A DNA stretch of 64,000 nucleotides, taken from contig NZ_JACCAB010000001.1 of assembly GCF_013408925.1 (NCBI RefSeq), positions 2,418,001-2,482,000 of the forward strand, given 5' to 3'. Below, piece after piece: positions 35,101 to 44,204 of this stretch. This DNA comes from Pedococcus badiiscoriae. Lineage in GTDB: Bacteria > Actinomycetota > Actinomycetes > Actinomycetales > Dermatophilaceae. Position numbers and translations under genes: made by a program. Position 1 is the stretch's first letter. Each line of letters opens with the position of its first letter. The notes under the pieces were generated by a model, which had not been told where the DNA came from, did no database searches, and saw only the letters and a list, made by a program, of their open reading frames with translations.

Positions 35101-35987
35101 GGCCGGTCGCGGCCACGCCGGCCTTCCTTCCGGCTCCGGCCATCACCGCGATCAACGCGCCGGCCTACGACGTGTGGACGTTCCAGACGGCCTTCCGGTG
35201 GCTGTACCCCAGCGTCGTCGCCAACGGCGTGTTCTCCGACGCGCTCGGGCGGCTGGTGGCGTTGCACCGCACCCAGATGGTGCCTCCCAAGACCGCCGTG
35301 CCACAGATCGACGCGGCGGTCTGGGCAGACGTGGTGGGTGGGGTGCGCGTCAAGGCCGACGGCACGGTGACCACCGACACGGCAGACCCGCGGGCGGTCT
35401 ACCGCGCCCCGTGGCAGACACCGCGTGCCGCCACCGTGACGGCGACCGAGGCCGACCTGCTCGACCTGGTGCCCCGCAACGTCGTCAACGACCTGTGGAC
35501 CGTGTTCCGCGAGCCGTCGACGGTCGACGTGCTCGTCCACCACCGCGATGCCCTCGGGCTACGGGCCAACCAGGGCTTCGTCGTGCTGCTGTGGCGCGCG
35601 GGGGCGACTCCCTCGGACCTGCTGGCCCTGTCGGCGACCACGCTCCTGCCCTTCCTCGCCGCGGCCGCGGGCGGGACGGCGCAGCCGGTGCCGGCTGGGT
35701 GGAACCTCGCGACCGGCGGGGGCGGCGTCACCTGGCGCACGGTGCCGACGGCCGTCGACGCCCGGATGCCGCGAGCCGTGTCGATCGACGTCGACCTCAC
35801 CCCGGTGGCGGCCAGGCAGCAGGTGCTGTTCCTCGCGTTCGTGGGGTCCATCGGCGCCGGAGAGGTGTTCGTGCCGCCGACGACGGCGCCGGGGGCGGTC
35901 GTCCCCCCGACCACCGTGGCCGAGCTCGTGCGCTACTGCCCGTATGCCGCCGCCCGCATCGTCCACATCGAGAACCGCCCCACCTGA
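32133..35987 (+). CDS. Beta-propeller protein closing the DUF6603 operon (1284 aa)
   Basis: GTG 32133 overlaps the previous stop. The first ~110 residues are an Ala/Arg-rich helical, probably coiled-coil region (AAGLRREAARAAKRGMAAER). Then come propeller-type blades with Asp-box-like turns (GVWYTDDGAATWSPVGGWSE, VWAATDGGTFVSDRSGRVGT, VAFHPTASHLLVRQFNSTRW, TVYAGSVTGVWVGTRTNNAT). A separate ~250-residue C-terminal domain (FQTAFRWLYPSVVANGVFSD through RQQVLFLAFVGSIGAGEVFV) ends near a two-Cys-poor tail. No export signal. It resembles the secreted propeller at 10234 in blade type but not in start or tail. A binding or scaffold role is likely; no enzyme motif seen. Confidence 0.75.
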   Translation: MTGKRRARLGSAAQREALAAGLRREAARAAKRGMAAERAAREAQLLDGVDRVALEEAMQSVLAAREAAAPAPAPAKAKAAPHAAADAAAHAADAGAAHADAALAFPAAANPAGRWVPIGPSVVRRGQAVDRPRVAGRIRDIAVDATGLRAYAATAQGGVWYTDDGAATWSPVGGWSERRRIRGGAVNAQACGCLLVAFDPMPMLDVVLVGTGEPNFLPAAFVAATGEATIDGVGVLSALGPTFPAGQAEPWEVDTGIAQLEGLGIFKLLRSPASTPGEAAAGATQDVVVACTTNGAFLGRRQSIPAGGGNPVRDGYVWQQLAAVSAAFPGAAISDGIWLPGGRLVLAVTGQGLAFSDNLGAAVTPLPLTNPVPITGHISLAATGNTVYAIGETGGNPALWRVADATVAAPTADDVGTPGAATGVPASLWNIAGNNQRDYDQCIAVDTVGAVHRVYLGGSSFSYGPADGDWGASLYCFDVAASGVANPPFVLQATVGVSSAAPLPGGDGATAAGAIGNNVHGDVHRIVLTGNAPPRRQVWAATDGGTFVSDRSGRVGTFAACNTGLASLQPVFVRSHPVNGHLVATGCQDNGSQVRVGDSVWDEPFTGDGGGVAFHPTASHLLVRQFNSTRWYCTSTAAFVDPMTRNPGEPSRLVGPGPEGNFAAFYSGAATVRVPPVGANPATGRLAVGTYRVWLTDDLGAAVAPNTWRTIPYPNGVAVDGRPGVNGAATPPQLQIGLTAPYLGTITTLTWASPTQLLVLYTRGIVRYTEAPPGTWASTTWSITNLAVAIPRTTTLTDVAAVPGTQDFYVATTGVNGGPDETLWFFNNADGRFKRTLLRRQLDAGGALNSGPRDPVFSVVVDPGDATGNTVYAGSVTGVWVGTRTNNATGAHTWVPYVNGLPQATVQDLDIWRDPGGALAAPRLLRAAVQSRGVWEVDLARDAVPQTWIRSHRFDDRRNPLTVHTDPLSAPPALPASLGASPDIAVRPKWPVAATPAFLPAPAITAINAPAYDVWTFQTAFRWLYPSVVANGVFSDALGRLVALHRTQMVPPKTAVPQIDAAVWADVVGGVRVKADGTVTTDTADPRAVYRAPWQTPRAATVTATEADLLDLVPRNVVNDLWTVFREPSTVDVLVHHRDALGLRANQGFVVLLWRAGATPSDLLALSATTLLPFLAAAAGGTAQPVPAGWNLATGGGGVTWRTVPTAVDARMPRAVSIDVDLTPVAARQQVLFLAFVGSIGAGEVFVPPTTAPGAVVPPTTVAELVRYCPYAAARIVHIENRPT

Positions 35988-36008
35988 GACCGTGAGTCTC
36001 CCCTGGGA

Positions 36009-36030
36009 CTGAGTGCCCACCTGGGCTCAG
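36009..36030. terminator. Hairpin between convergent operons
   Basis: CTGAG (36009-36013) pairs with CTCAG (36026-36030), with further G/C pairing inside (GCC with GGC). It lies between the stop of the rightward propeller gene (35987) and overlaps the stop codon of the leftward gene (36027-36029). No T tract is present. A bidirectional stop is the simplest reading. Confidence 0.4.
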
Positions 36031-37238
36031 GAGCGGAAGACGACGACCCGCGGCTCGATGTTGCGGCGGTCCTTACCGCCCTGCAGCGTGTAGCCGCTGG
36101 CGACCCACGAGGTGCTCTTCGTCGGGTGGGCCCGGCAGACGACGTAGTCGCCCCACTTGCCGGCCTGCGGTGAGTCGGTCGACGTCGCGGTGGTCTTCGT
36201 GGTCCAGGTGTTCGCCTGCTGGTCGAGCACGCCGACCGCGTGGGCAGGCTGGGTGGGGCCGCCGAAGAACGCCGAGAGGCCGATGACCCCACGCTTGTTG
36301 GGAGCGGTCGCCGGATAGGCCCAGGCGCCGTTCTGGCTCCACAGGTCGGGCTCGGACAGGACGGCCAGCGACTGCTCGTCCAGCGTCACGCCGCGGATGT
36401 AGGGCTGGGGTCGGCCCGGGCCGCGGCCGGCGCTCCACAGGAAGCCGAGCCGGCCACCGGCCCGCCAGGCACCGGTGATCCGGTCATCGCAGCGGCTGAG
36501 CCACGGCTGGCCGTCGGGGCCGTTCGAGACGAAGTCGGTGTCGTTCCACGCCGTGACCGGGATGGTCCACGCGGTGACGTCAGGCGCATCGTCCGGCCAC
36601 TGGAACAGCCGCAGCGACCGATGGGCCTGGTCGCTGCCCGCGAACCACATCGACGTGCCGGCACCCGAGACCAGGCGCAGCGAGCCGACGGCGGTAGTCG
36701 TCCAGTGACGCCGGGTCAGGGGACCCGTCCCTTTGAGGTCGGCGCGCGCATACCGGATGGCTCCGGCGCGCACCCACCGGTCGGAGGCGTCGTAGTGGTT
36801 GAAGGTCAGCCACAGGTTCTTGGTGCTGACCTCGAGGTGCGGGAAGTCGAACCACACGTCGGTCCAGGTGGGGTCGAGGTCCGCGGGCGCGACGTCCCAC
36901 CACCGCCAGGTCCCGGCCGCGGCCGTCCGGCTGACGGCAAGCCGAAAGATGTTGCTGCGCCCCGATTTCGAGTACTGCAACAGCCACACCCAGAGTCGCT
37001 CGGTCGACAGGTACGTGACGAGCTGGTCGCAGCAGAACATCCCGCGGTCGGCCGGGAACTCGGTGAAGGGGTCGAGCAGCGACCAGGTCGCTCCGCCGTC
37101 GGCCGAGCGCGTGGCATACCAGTTGCCCGTGACGAACAGGGTCGAGGAGGACATGCCGACGGATGGCTCACCGACCGTCCCGGTCTGGGTGCCGGTGGCT
37201 GTGTCGTCGAGGGCGAGGTTCGAGGTGATCGTCACCAT
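36027..37238 (-). CDS. Asp-box exo-sialidase-like propeller protein (403 aa)
   Basis: Start ATG 37238 (MVTITSNLALDDTATGTQTG) is chosen because longer in-frame sequence overlaps the upstream gene and is Arg/Pro-rich junk. The product carries sialidase-type blades: YATRSADGGATWSLLDPF, TSMWFAGSDQAHRSLRLFQW, then NGPDGQPWLSRCDDRITGAW and SQNGAWAYPATAPNKRGVIG. It reads like a propeller that scans ordered data, without an evident catalytic Arg triad. No signal peptide is present at this start. It is the last gene of a short leftward operon convergent with the DUF6603 operon. The ribosome site is weak. Confidence 0.7.
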   Translation of the reverse strand: MVTITSNLALDDTATGTQTGTVGEPSVGMSSSTLFVTGNWYATRSADGGATWSLLDPFTEFPADRGMFCCDQLVTYLSTERLWVWLLQYSKSGRSNIFRLAVSRTAAAGTWRWWDVAPADLDPTWTDVWFDFPHLEVSTKNLWLTFNHYDASDRWVRAGAIRYARADLKGTGPLTRRHWTTTAVGSLRLVSGAGTSMWFAGSDQAHRSLRLFQWPDDAPDVTAWTIPVTAWNDTDFVSNGPDGQPWLSRCDDRITGAWRAGGRLGFLWSAGRGPGRPQPYIRGVTLDEQSLAVLSEPDLWSQNGAWAYPATAPNKRGVIGLSAFFGGPTQPAHAVGVLDQQANTWTTKTTATSTDSPQAGKWGDYVVCRAHPTKSTSWVASGYTLQGGKDRRNIEPRVVVFRS

Positions 37239-37251
37239 GGGTGGGCGCCGT

Positions 37252-37575
37252 TCACTCGGGGTCGGTCGGCGGGGGAGCGGACGCCGCCGGCTCGACCGGC
37301 GTGGCGTGGGGCGTCTCGGGGGGCTTAGGGCCCGGCTTCTTGCGCTGGGACGACTGCTGCCGGTCACGCTGGTCGAGATCGCTGTCGCTCATGGGCGTGC
37401 CGCGGTCCAGCGGCTGGTCGGCAGTGCCGGGCACTCGCTCGACCTCCTGGGCCGCGGCCAGGGCGTCCTCACGGGCCCGGGCCCGTCTCGTGCCGGGACG
37501 GACGTGGCGGCCCGCCAGGGCGTCCTCACCTTCGTGGCTGGTCTCGGTGGCGCCGGCCCGCCGCTTGGTGGTCAT
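37252..37575 (-). CDS. Small hydrophilic hypothetical protein (107 aa)
   Basis: ATG 37575 (MTTKRRAGATETSHEGEDAL) follows GGAG and overlaps the stop of the membrane protein gene by 4 bp. The sequence is strongly charged and low in hydrophobic residues (RPGTRRARAREDALAAAQEV, then LDQRDRQQSSQRKKPGPKPP) and ends in a Pro-rich tail, so it is probably disordered. It lies between a membrane protein and a propeller gene in one leftward operon. No family recognised. Confidence 0.55.
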   Translation of the reverse strand: MTTKRRAGATETSHEGEDALAGRHVRPGTRRARAREDALAAAQEVERVPGTADQPLDRGTPMSDSDLDQRDRQQSSQRKKPGPKPPETPHATPVEPAASAPPPTDPE

Positions 37576-37919
37576 CGGCTCCAGTCGCCCCCTGAACCCG
37601 CTGAACCCGCTGAACCCCCAGAGCCCCCAGAGCCCCCAGAGCGCCCTGTGCGCCCTGTGCGCCCGGAGCGGTGACGGGCCACCTCGGCCTGCAGGGGTCG
37701 ACGCCACTCCACGCTGGCCAGCCCCGCCAGGACCACTGCCGCCGCCAGGAACAGCAGGACGATGGCGCGCTCGGTGCTGCCACTGCCGGCGTCGCCGCCC
37801 CCGCCCCCGACGCGCTCGATCCAGTCGGGCGCCACCGCGGTGACGAGGGCCAGGAGTGCGCCGATCCCCGCGAGGACCGCTTCGGCCCAGAACCGTCTGC
37901 GTACCGTGCGTCCGCCCAT
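37572..37919 (-). CDS. Two-helix membrane protein with Gly/Ser tripeptide-repeat tail (115 aa)
   Basis: ATG 37919 follows GGAGGAGCGGGC. Two membrane helices (AEAVLAGIGALLALVTAVAP and AIVLLFLAAAVVLAGLASV) flank a Gly-rich loop. The C-terminus is a tripeptide repeat (SGRTGRTGRSGGSGGSGGSA) encoded by eight 9-bp units (37592-37663). The gene is the first of the leftward operon ending with the 403-aa propeller and is divergent from the thiolase gene. It may anchor the products of this operon in the membrane; that is inference. Confidence 0.65.
   Translation of the reverse strand: MGGRTVRRRFWAEAVLAGIGALLALVTAVAPDWIERVGGGGGDAGSGSTERAIVLLFLAAAVVLAGLASVEWRRPLQAEVARHRSGRTGRTGRSGGSGGSGGSAGSAGSGGDWSR
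37592..37663. repeat. Eight tandem 9-bp repeats
   Basis: The units run in register: CTGAACCCG twice, CTGAACCCC, CAGAGCCCC twice, CAGAGCGCC, then CTGTGCGCC twice. Blocks of identical units next to each other suggest stepwise expansion by slippage. They encode the Gly/Ser/Arg/Thr tripeptide tail of the membrane protein, and length changes in threes would keep the frame. Confidence 0.9.
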
Positions 37920-38136
37920 TGCCCGCTCCTCCGATAGGCCGGCCGGGCTCTGCCCCGCCGCTCGCGGCAAGGGCCCCGGCCCCATCCAAGGATGGACCCC
38001 GACCGCCGCCGCGACAAGGTGTCCGACGTGCCTGCCCGAGTGTGGTCAGGACCACCCGCCCTGACGGCTCCGTGCGTCCGGCGCCGCATTAGAGTGAACG
38101 CAGGTAGTCCCCAATGGCGCTGGAGGCCTTGTCACC

Positions 38137-39360
38137 ATGTCCGATCGTCCCGTTTCCGTCATCGTCGCGGGTGCCCGCACGCCCATGGGTCGCCTGCTCG
38201 GCTCGCTCAAGGACTTCTCGGGCGCCGACCTCGGTGGCTTCGCCATCAAGGGCGCCCTGGAGAAGGCGGGCGTGAGCCCCGACCAGGTCGACTACGTGAT
38301 CATGGGTCAGGTGCTGCAGGCCGGTGCCGGCCAGATCCCCGCCCGCCAGGCCGCCGCGAAGGCCGGCATCCCGATGTCAGTCCCGGCGCTGACGATCAAC
38401 AAGGTCTGCCTGTCGGGCATCAACGCCATCGCCATGGCCGACCAGCTCATCCGCGCGGGCGAGTTCGACGTCGTCGTGGCCGGTGGCCAGGAGTCGATGA
38501 CCAACGCGCCGCACCTGCTCGAGAAGTCCCGCGAGGGCTTCAAGTACGGCGACGTCACGATGCGCGACCACATGGCCTTCGACGGGCTGTGGGACGCCTT
38601 CACCGACCAGGCGATGGGCCTGCTCACCGAGCAGGCGAACACCGGCGACCAGGAGTTCACCCGCGAGCAGCAGGACGAGTTCAGCGCCCGGAGCCACCAG
38701 CTCGCCGCCCGCGCCTGGAAGGACGGCCTCTTCGACGACGAGGTCGTCACCGTGTCCATCCCGCAGCGCAAGGGCGACCCGCTGGAGTTCAGGACCGACG
38801 AAGGCATCCGCGCCGACACGACGACCGAGACGCTCGGCAAGCTCCGCCCGGCCTTCTCCAAGGACGGCACCATCACGGCCGGTTCGGCGAGCCAGATCAG
38901 TGACGGCGCCGCCGCCGTCGTGGTGATGAGCAAGACGAAGGCGCAGGAGCTGGGCCTCAGCTGGATCGCCGAGATCGGCGCGCACGGCGTGGTTGCCGGA
39001 CCTGACTCCACCCTCCAGCAGCAGCCGGCCCGGGCCATCGCCAGGGCCTGCGAGCGCGAGGGCATCACGCCGGCCGACCTCGACCTCGTGGAGATCAACG
39101 AGGCGTTCGCCGCCGTGGGTCTCGCGTCCGCCAAGGAGCTGGGCATCGACGTCGACAAGGTCAACGTCAATGGCGGCGCGATCGCCCTCGGACACCCGAT
39201 CGGCATGTCCGGAGCCCGGATCGCCCTGCACCTCGCGCTCGAGCTCGGCCGTCGTGGCGGCGGCGTGGGCGCAGCCGCCCTCTGCGGTGGAGGCGGCCAG
39301 GGTGACGCGCTCATCGTGCGCGTGCCCAAGAGCGACGCGACCACCGACGCCAAGGCCTGA
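38137..39360 (+). CDS. Acetyl-CoA C-acetyltransferase (thiolase)
   Basis: 407 residues, ATG 38137 with GGAGG ten bases upstream. The protein condenses two acetyl-CoA to acetoacetyl-CoA or cleaves 3-ketoacyl-CoA. Visible motifs: the acyl-enzyme Cys (residue ~91) in [26 protein letters not shown], the second half with [10 protein letters not shown], the catalytic His in [17 protein letters not shown] (~353) and the proton-transfer Cys in [11 protein letters not shown] (~383). Length and order are those of a normal type II thiolase. The stop is directly followed by meaB. A TAGAGT at 38090-38095 may be the promoter -10. Confidence 0.92.
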   Translation: MSDRPVSVIVAGARTPMGRLLGSLKDFSGADLGGFAIKGALEKAGVSPDQVDYVIMGQVLQAGAGQIPARQAAAKAGIPMSVPALTINKVCLSGINAIAMADQLIRAGEFDVVVAGGQESMTNAPHLLEKSREGFKYGDVTMRDHMAFDGLWDAFTDQAMGLLTEQANTGDQEFTREQQDEFSARSHQLAARAWKDGLFDDEVVTVSIPQRKGDPLEFRTDEGIRADTTTETLGKLRPAFSKDGTITAGSASQISDGAAAVVVMSKTKAQELGLSWIAEIGAHGVVAGPDSTLQQQPARAIARACEREGITPADLDLVEINEAFAAVGLASAKELGIDVDKVNVNGGAIALGHPIGMSGARIALHLALELGRRGGGVGAAALCGGGGQGDALIVRVPKSDATTDAKA

Positions 39361-40323
39361 GTGGCCCCCCGCACCGTCGACGTCCCTGCCCTGGTCGAGT
39401 CGGCCAGGGCAGGGTCGCCTCGTGCCGTCGCGCGGCTGATCTCGCTCGTCGAGGACGGCCACCCGGCCCTGCGTGAGGTGATGGCCGCGCTGGCCCCCCA
39501 CACCGGCAGGGCGCACATCATCGGCATCACCGGCAGCCCCGGTGTCGGCAAGTCCACCTCGACGAACGCGCTGGTCGGCGCCCTGCGCGCGCAGGGCAAG
39601 CGGATCGGCATCCTCGCCGTCGACCCGTCGTCGCCGTTCTCCGGCGGCGCGCTGCTCGGCGACCGGGTGCGCATGCAGGACCACGCTCTCGACCCCGAGG
39701 TCTACATCCGCTCGATGGCCAGTCGCGGCCACCTGGGTGGGCTCTCGTGGACCACGCCCCAGGCGCTGCGCGTCCTCGACGCCGCCGGGTGCGACGTGAT
39801 CCTCGTCGAGACCGTGGGCGTGGGCCAGTCCGAGGTCGAGGTCGCGGGTCTCGCCGACACGACGATCGTGCTGCTGGCGCCCGGCATGGGCGACGGCATC
39901 CAGGCCGCCAAGGCGGGGATCCTCGAGATCGGCGACCTCTTCGTGGTCAACAAGGCGGACCGCGACGGCGCCGACGCCACCGTCCGCGACATCCGCCACA
40001 TGATCTCCCTGGGCGACCGCACCGAGCCCCACCTGTGGCGTCCGCCCGTGCTGAAGACCGTTGCGCAGCAAGGCCAGGGCATCGACGAGGTCATCGAGGC
40101 GATCGAGAAGCACACGGCCTGGATGGAGGAGTCGGGTGCCCTGCGCGAGCGCCGGGTCCGTCGGGCCGGCGACGAGATCGAGTCGATCGCCCTCCAGGCG
40201 CTGCGCGCCAAGATGGGCGACCTCCGTCACGGCAACGGCGTGGACGAGCTCGCCGCCGCCGTGGTGGACGGCACGACCGACCCGTATGCCGCGGCCGACC
40301 AGATCGTCGACGCCCTCGCCTGA
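39361..40323 (+). CDS. meaB: Methylmalonyl-CoA mutase-associated GTPase MeaB
   Basis: 320 residues from GTG 39361, immediately after the thiolase stop. The G3E-family P-loop reads GSPGVGKSTSTNAL (residues ~58-71). VDPSSPFSGGALLGDRVRMQ and ETVGVGQSEVEVAGLAD are the Mg/switch region, and VNKADRDGA supplies guanine specificity. MeaB protects and reloads B12 in acyl-CoA mutases. Its partner mutase subunit is about 6 kb downstream (46330-48069), not in the same operon. The C-terminus (DELAAAVVDGTTDPYAAADQ) is the usual dimerisation arm. Confidence 0.9.
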   Translation: MAPRTVDVPALVESARAGSPRAVARLISLVEDGHPALREVMAALAPHTGRAHIIGITGSPGVGKSTSTNALVGALRAQGKRIGILAVDPSSPFSGGALLGDRVRMQDHALDPEVYIRSMASRGHLGGLSWTTPQALRVLDAAGCDVILVETVGVGQSEVEVAGLADTTIVLLAPGMGDGIQAAKAGILEIGDLFVVNKADRDGADATVRDIRHMISLGDRTEPHLWRPPVLKTVAQQGQGIDEVIEAIEKHTAWMEESGALRERRVRRAGDEIESIALQALRAKMGDLRHGNGVDELAAAVVDGTTDPYAAADQIVDALA

Positions 40324-40361
40324 CGGGCACCTTCGGACTCGGACTAGGGTCAGTGACCGGC

Positions 40362-40829
40362 TCAGTCGCGGCCGGAGGTGACCAGGCCGTCCCAGTCCCA
40401 GCGCGGCATACGGAAGCCGGCGGGGACCGTCGCGTCCGGCTCGAAGAACTCGTTGACGTCGGCGACCGCCCACTCCATGTAGGCCCGCAGGGCCGCCCTG
40501 AACGCGGGGTCGTCGGGGAGCCCGACGTCGTCGGCCGCCGCGACGAAGCACTCGACGAATCGTGGCCCGAGCTCGAGCATCCCGGGCCCGTTGCCGGCGT
40601 GCATCCGCAGCATCGAGGAGTGGTCGCTCAGCTGCTCGGAGAACCGCGGTGGTCCGCCGAGCACCTCGGCCCAGTAGCCGGCCAGCCGTTCGACGTGCAG
40701 CGGGTTCATGTCCTCCTTGCTGAACGGGTGGTTCAGCATCGGGTCGGCGACACAGCGCTCGTGGTGCGCCCTGGCCAGGGCGAGGAAGGCTGCCTCGCCG
40801 CCGGCGTACTCATACAGGCTTGGTCGCAC
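40362..40829 (-). CDS. Truncated haemoglobin (globin)
   Basis: 155 residues from ATG 40829. It starts MRPSLYEYAGGEAAFLALAR and has the 2-on-2 globin pattern: YEYAGGEAAFLALARAHHER, VADPMLNHPFS, the His-rich HVERLAGYWAEVLGGPP segment (proximal and distal haem region), SSMLRMHAGNGPGMLELGPR and FRAALRAYMEWAVADVNEF. Such proteins bind O2/NO or act in redox protection. Subgroup (II or III) is not decided here. It is divergent from the kinase gene and convergent with meaB. Confidence 0.8.
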   Translation of the reverse strand: MRPSLYEYAGGEAAFLALARAHHERCVADPMLNHPFSKEDMNPLHVERLAGYWAEVLGGPPRFSEQLSDHSSMLRMHAGNGPGMLELGPRFVECFVAAADDVGLPDDPAFRAALRAYMEWAVADVNEFFEPDATVPAGFRMPRWDWDGLVTSGRD

Positions 40830-40860
40830 CCTTGCAGCGTCGCACTTGGTCCCCGTGGAG

Positions 40861-40889
40861 TGTCAAGGAGCACCCGTGGCGAATAGGGT
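40861..40889 (+). promoter_or_regulatory. Probable promoter of the kinase gene
   Basis: TGTCAA (40861-40866) and TAGGGT (40884-40889) are separated by 17 bp and lie just upstream of the GAAAGGACCCCAGTG start region. The arrangement fits a primary sigma promoter of an actinobacterium. It is inferred from sequence only. Confidence 0.4.
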
Positions 40890-40917
40890 GAACCCCGACC
40901 CGACCGAAAGGACCCCA

Positions 40918-42452
<1,535 letters not shown>

Positions 42453-42456
<4 letters not shown>

Positions 42457-44141
42457 CCGTGCCGGCCCGGGTTCGCCCCGCGATCGTGCTGGTCGTCGCG
42501 GCCGAGCACATCCCCACCGTGGACAGCGAGTTCGGGCGCTACGCAAGGGACTACGACGTCCTCTGCGCCGACACGGCCGAGGCCGGGCGCAGCCTGGTCG
42601 AGCGGACCCTGGTCGACCAGCAGCCTGTGGCCCTGCTGGGCGTCGGCTGGACCGTGCCCGGGGTCGAGTCGGGTCTGGACCTCGTCGACGAGCTGCACAC
42701 CAAGCTGCCGACCGCGCGCCGGATCTGCCTGCCCACCATGGATGACTTCCGACGCGCGCTGCCCGCGCTGCGTGTGGCACTCGGGCAGGGCCGGATCGAC
42801 ACCTACCTGCTCATCCCCCAGGGACCTCGCGACGAGGAGTTCCACACGGCTGTCACCGAGTACCTCTCCGACTGGGGCTGGACCGCCTCGAGCCCTGAGA
42901 TCGAGGGCGTCCAGATCATCGAGGGCGGCTCGCGCGCCGAGGTCTCGAGGATCAGGGACTTCCTCGACCGGATGGGGATCCCGCACGGCGTCCACTCACC
43001 CGACAGCGAGGTGGGTCGGCGTGTCCTGGCCGAGCTGCCCTCCGTGCAGAGCGGCGCCTCGCCGGCGTTTCCCGTGGTGACCGCGGGAGCCGTCGGCAAA
43101 GCCATCGAGGGTGCCACGGCGCGCCAGGTCGCGCGACAGGTCTACGGCTCGCCGCAGGTGGTGGACGCCTCCGACCTGGTGGACCTCGTCGTCATCGGGT
43201 CCGGACCGGCGGGGTTGGCGGCGGCGGTCTACGGCGCCTCCGAGGGTCTCGACACGGTGGTCCTCGAGGCCGACGCGGTGGGCGGCCAAGCCGGCACCAG
43301 CTCGATGATCCGCAACTACCTCGGCTTCCCCCGCGGGATCTCGGGCATGCGACTGTCCCAGCGCGCCCGCTTCCAGGCGACCCGGTTCGGGGCGCGGATC
43401 TACACCGGCCTCGCGGCCGAGGCCATCGAACCCGCAGCCGGCCCCGGAGAGCCCCACGTCGTGCACACCGAGGGCGGCGAGCTGCGTGCCAGGGCAGTGC
43501 TCGTCGCGACGGGGGTCACCTACCGGCGCATCGGCATCGCGCCGCTCGAGGACCTCGTCGGCCTCGGCGTCTACTACGGCGCCGCGACGAGCGCCACCCG
43601 CGAGATGGAGGGACGTGACGTCTTCGTGGTCGGTGGCGGCAACTCCGCGGGGCAGGCGGCGGTCTACCTCGCCCGGTATGCCGCGAGCGTCACCCTCCTG
43701 GTCCGTCGCCCCGACCTCGCCGCCACCATGTCGGACTACCTCATCCGCGAGATCGGCTCCACGGCGCGAATCTCGGTGCGCACGTCGACCCGGGTGGTCG
43801 ACGGAGGCGGCGACACGCACCTGCAGTGGCTCTCCCTGTCCGGGCCGGACGGGGTCCACCGCGTCGATGCCGGGGGTCTGTTCCTGCTGCTCGGCGCCGA
43901 CCCGTGCGGCGACTGGCTGCCCGACGCGGTGGCGCGTGACGAGCACGGTTTCGTCTACACCGGTCGGGAGGTGCCCATGGAACGGTGGGCCGACGGTCGT
44001 CCCCCGGCCGCGCTGGAGACCACGGTGCCGGGGATCTTCGCTGCCGGCGACCTGCGCGCCGGCTCGATGAAGCGGGTCGCGTCCGCGAGTGGTGAGGGAG
44101 CCGCGACGGTTGCCCTCGTGCACGCCCACCTCGCCCCCTGA
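42453..44141 (+). CDS. Receiver-like domain fused to a thioredoxin-reductase-type flavoprotein lacking CxxC
   Basis: 562 residues starting at GTG 42453, overlapping the kinase stop. The first ~130 residues (IVLVVAAEHIPTVDSEFGRY, VALLGVGWTVPGVESGLDLV) look like a degenerate receiver domain. Then the FAD site (VIGSGPAGLAAAVYGASEGL), GGQAGTSSMIRNYLGFPRGI, the NADPH-type site (VVGGGNSAGQAAVYLARYAA) and the C-terminal FAD motif (GIFAAGDLRAGSMKRVASAS) match thioredoxin reductase. At the place where the reductase has CATC there is VYYGAATSATRE, with no cysteines, so it cannot reduce thioredoxin. This matches the known fused response regulator/thioredoxin-reductase type. Pairing with a kinase suggests a redox or NAD(P)H-sensing role; that is inference. 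Confidence 0.85.
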
Positions 44142-44167
44142 CGGAGGCGTCGACGGCGGGAAAACCA

Positions 44168-44198
44168 TTGGCGGGTGCCAACTCTGCGGGCCTACCGT
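44168..44198 (+). promoter_or_regulatory. Probable leaderless promoter of the GNAT gene
   Basis: TTGGCG (44168-44173), 19 bp, then TACCGT (44193-44198), then 6 bp to the ATG at 44205. No ribosome site precedes this ATG, so transcription likely starts at or next to the start codon. The same pattern of a -10-like box 6-7 bp from the start recurs at other genes in this window. Confidence 0.45.
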
Positions 44199-44204
44199 CG
44201 AGAG

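Noticed and set aside
31746..35543. A 1265-codon open frame on the reverse strand opposite the propeller gene
   Set aside because: High GC produces long antisense frames. Its translation is Arg/Gly/Asp-rich with no motif, while the forward frame gives coherent beta-propeller sequence in a coupled operon.
14406..35987. Contractile injection system or prophage
   Set aside because: No sheath, tube, baseplate, AAA ATPase, capsid, portal or terminase gene is present, only large beta-rich proteins and propellers.
14406..35987. Polyketide or peptide synthetase cluster
   Set aside because: No KS, AT, A, C or carrier-protein motifs are seen despite the giant gene size.
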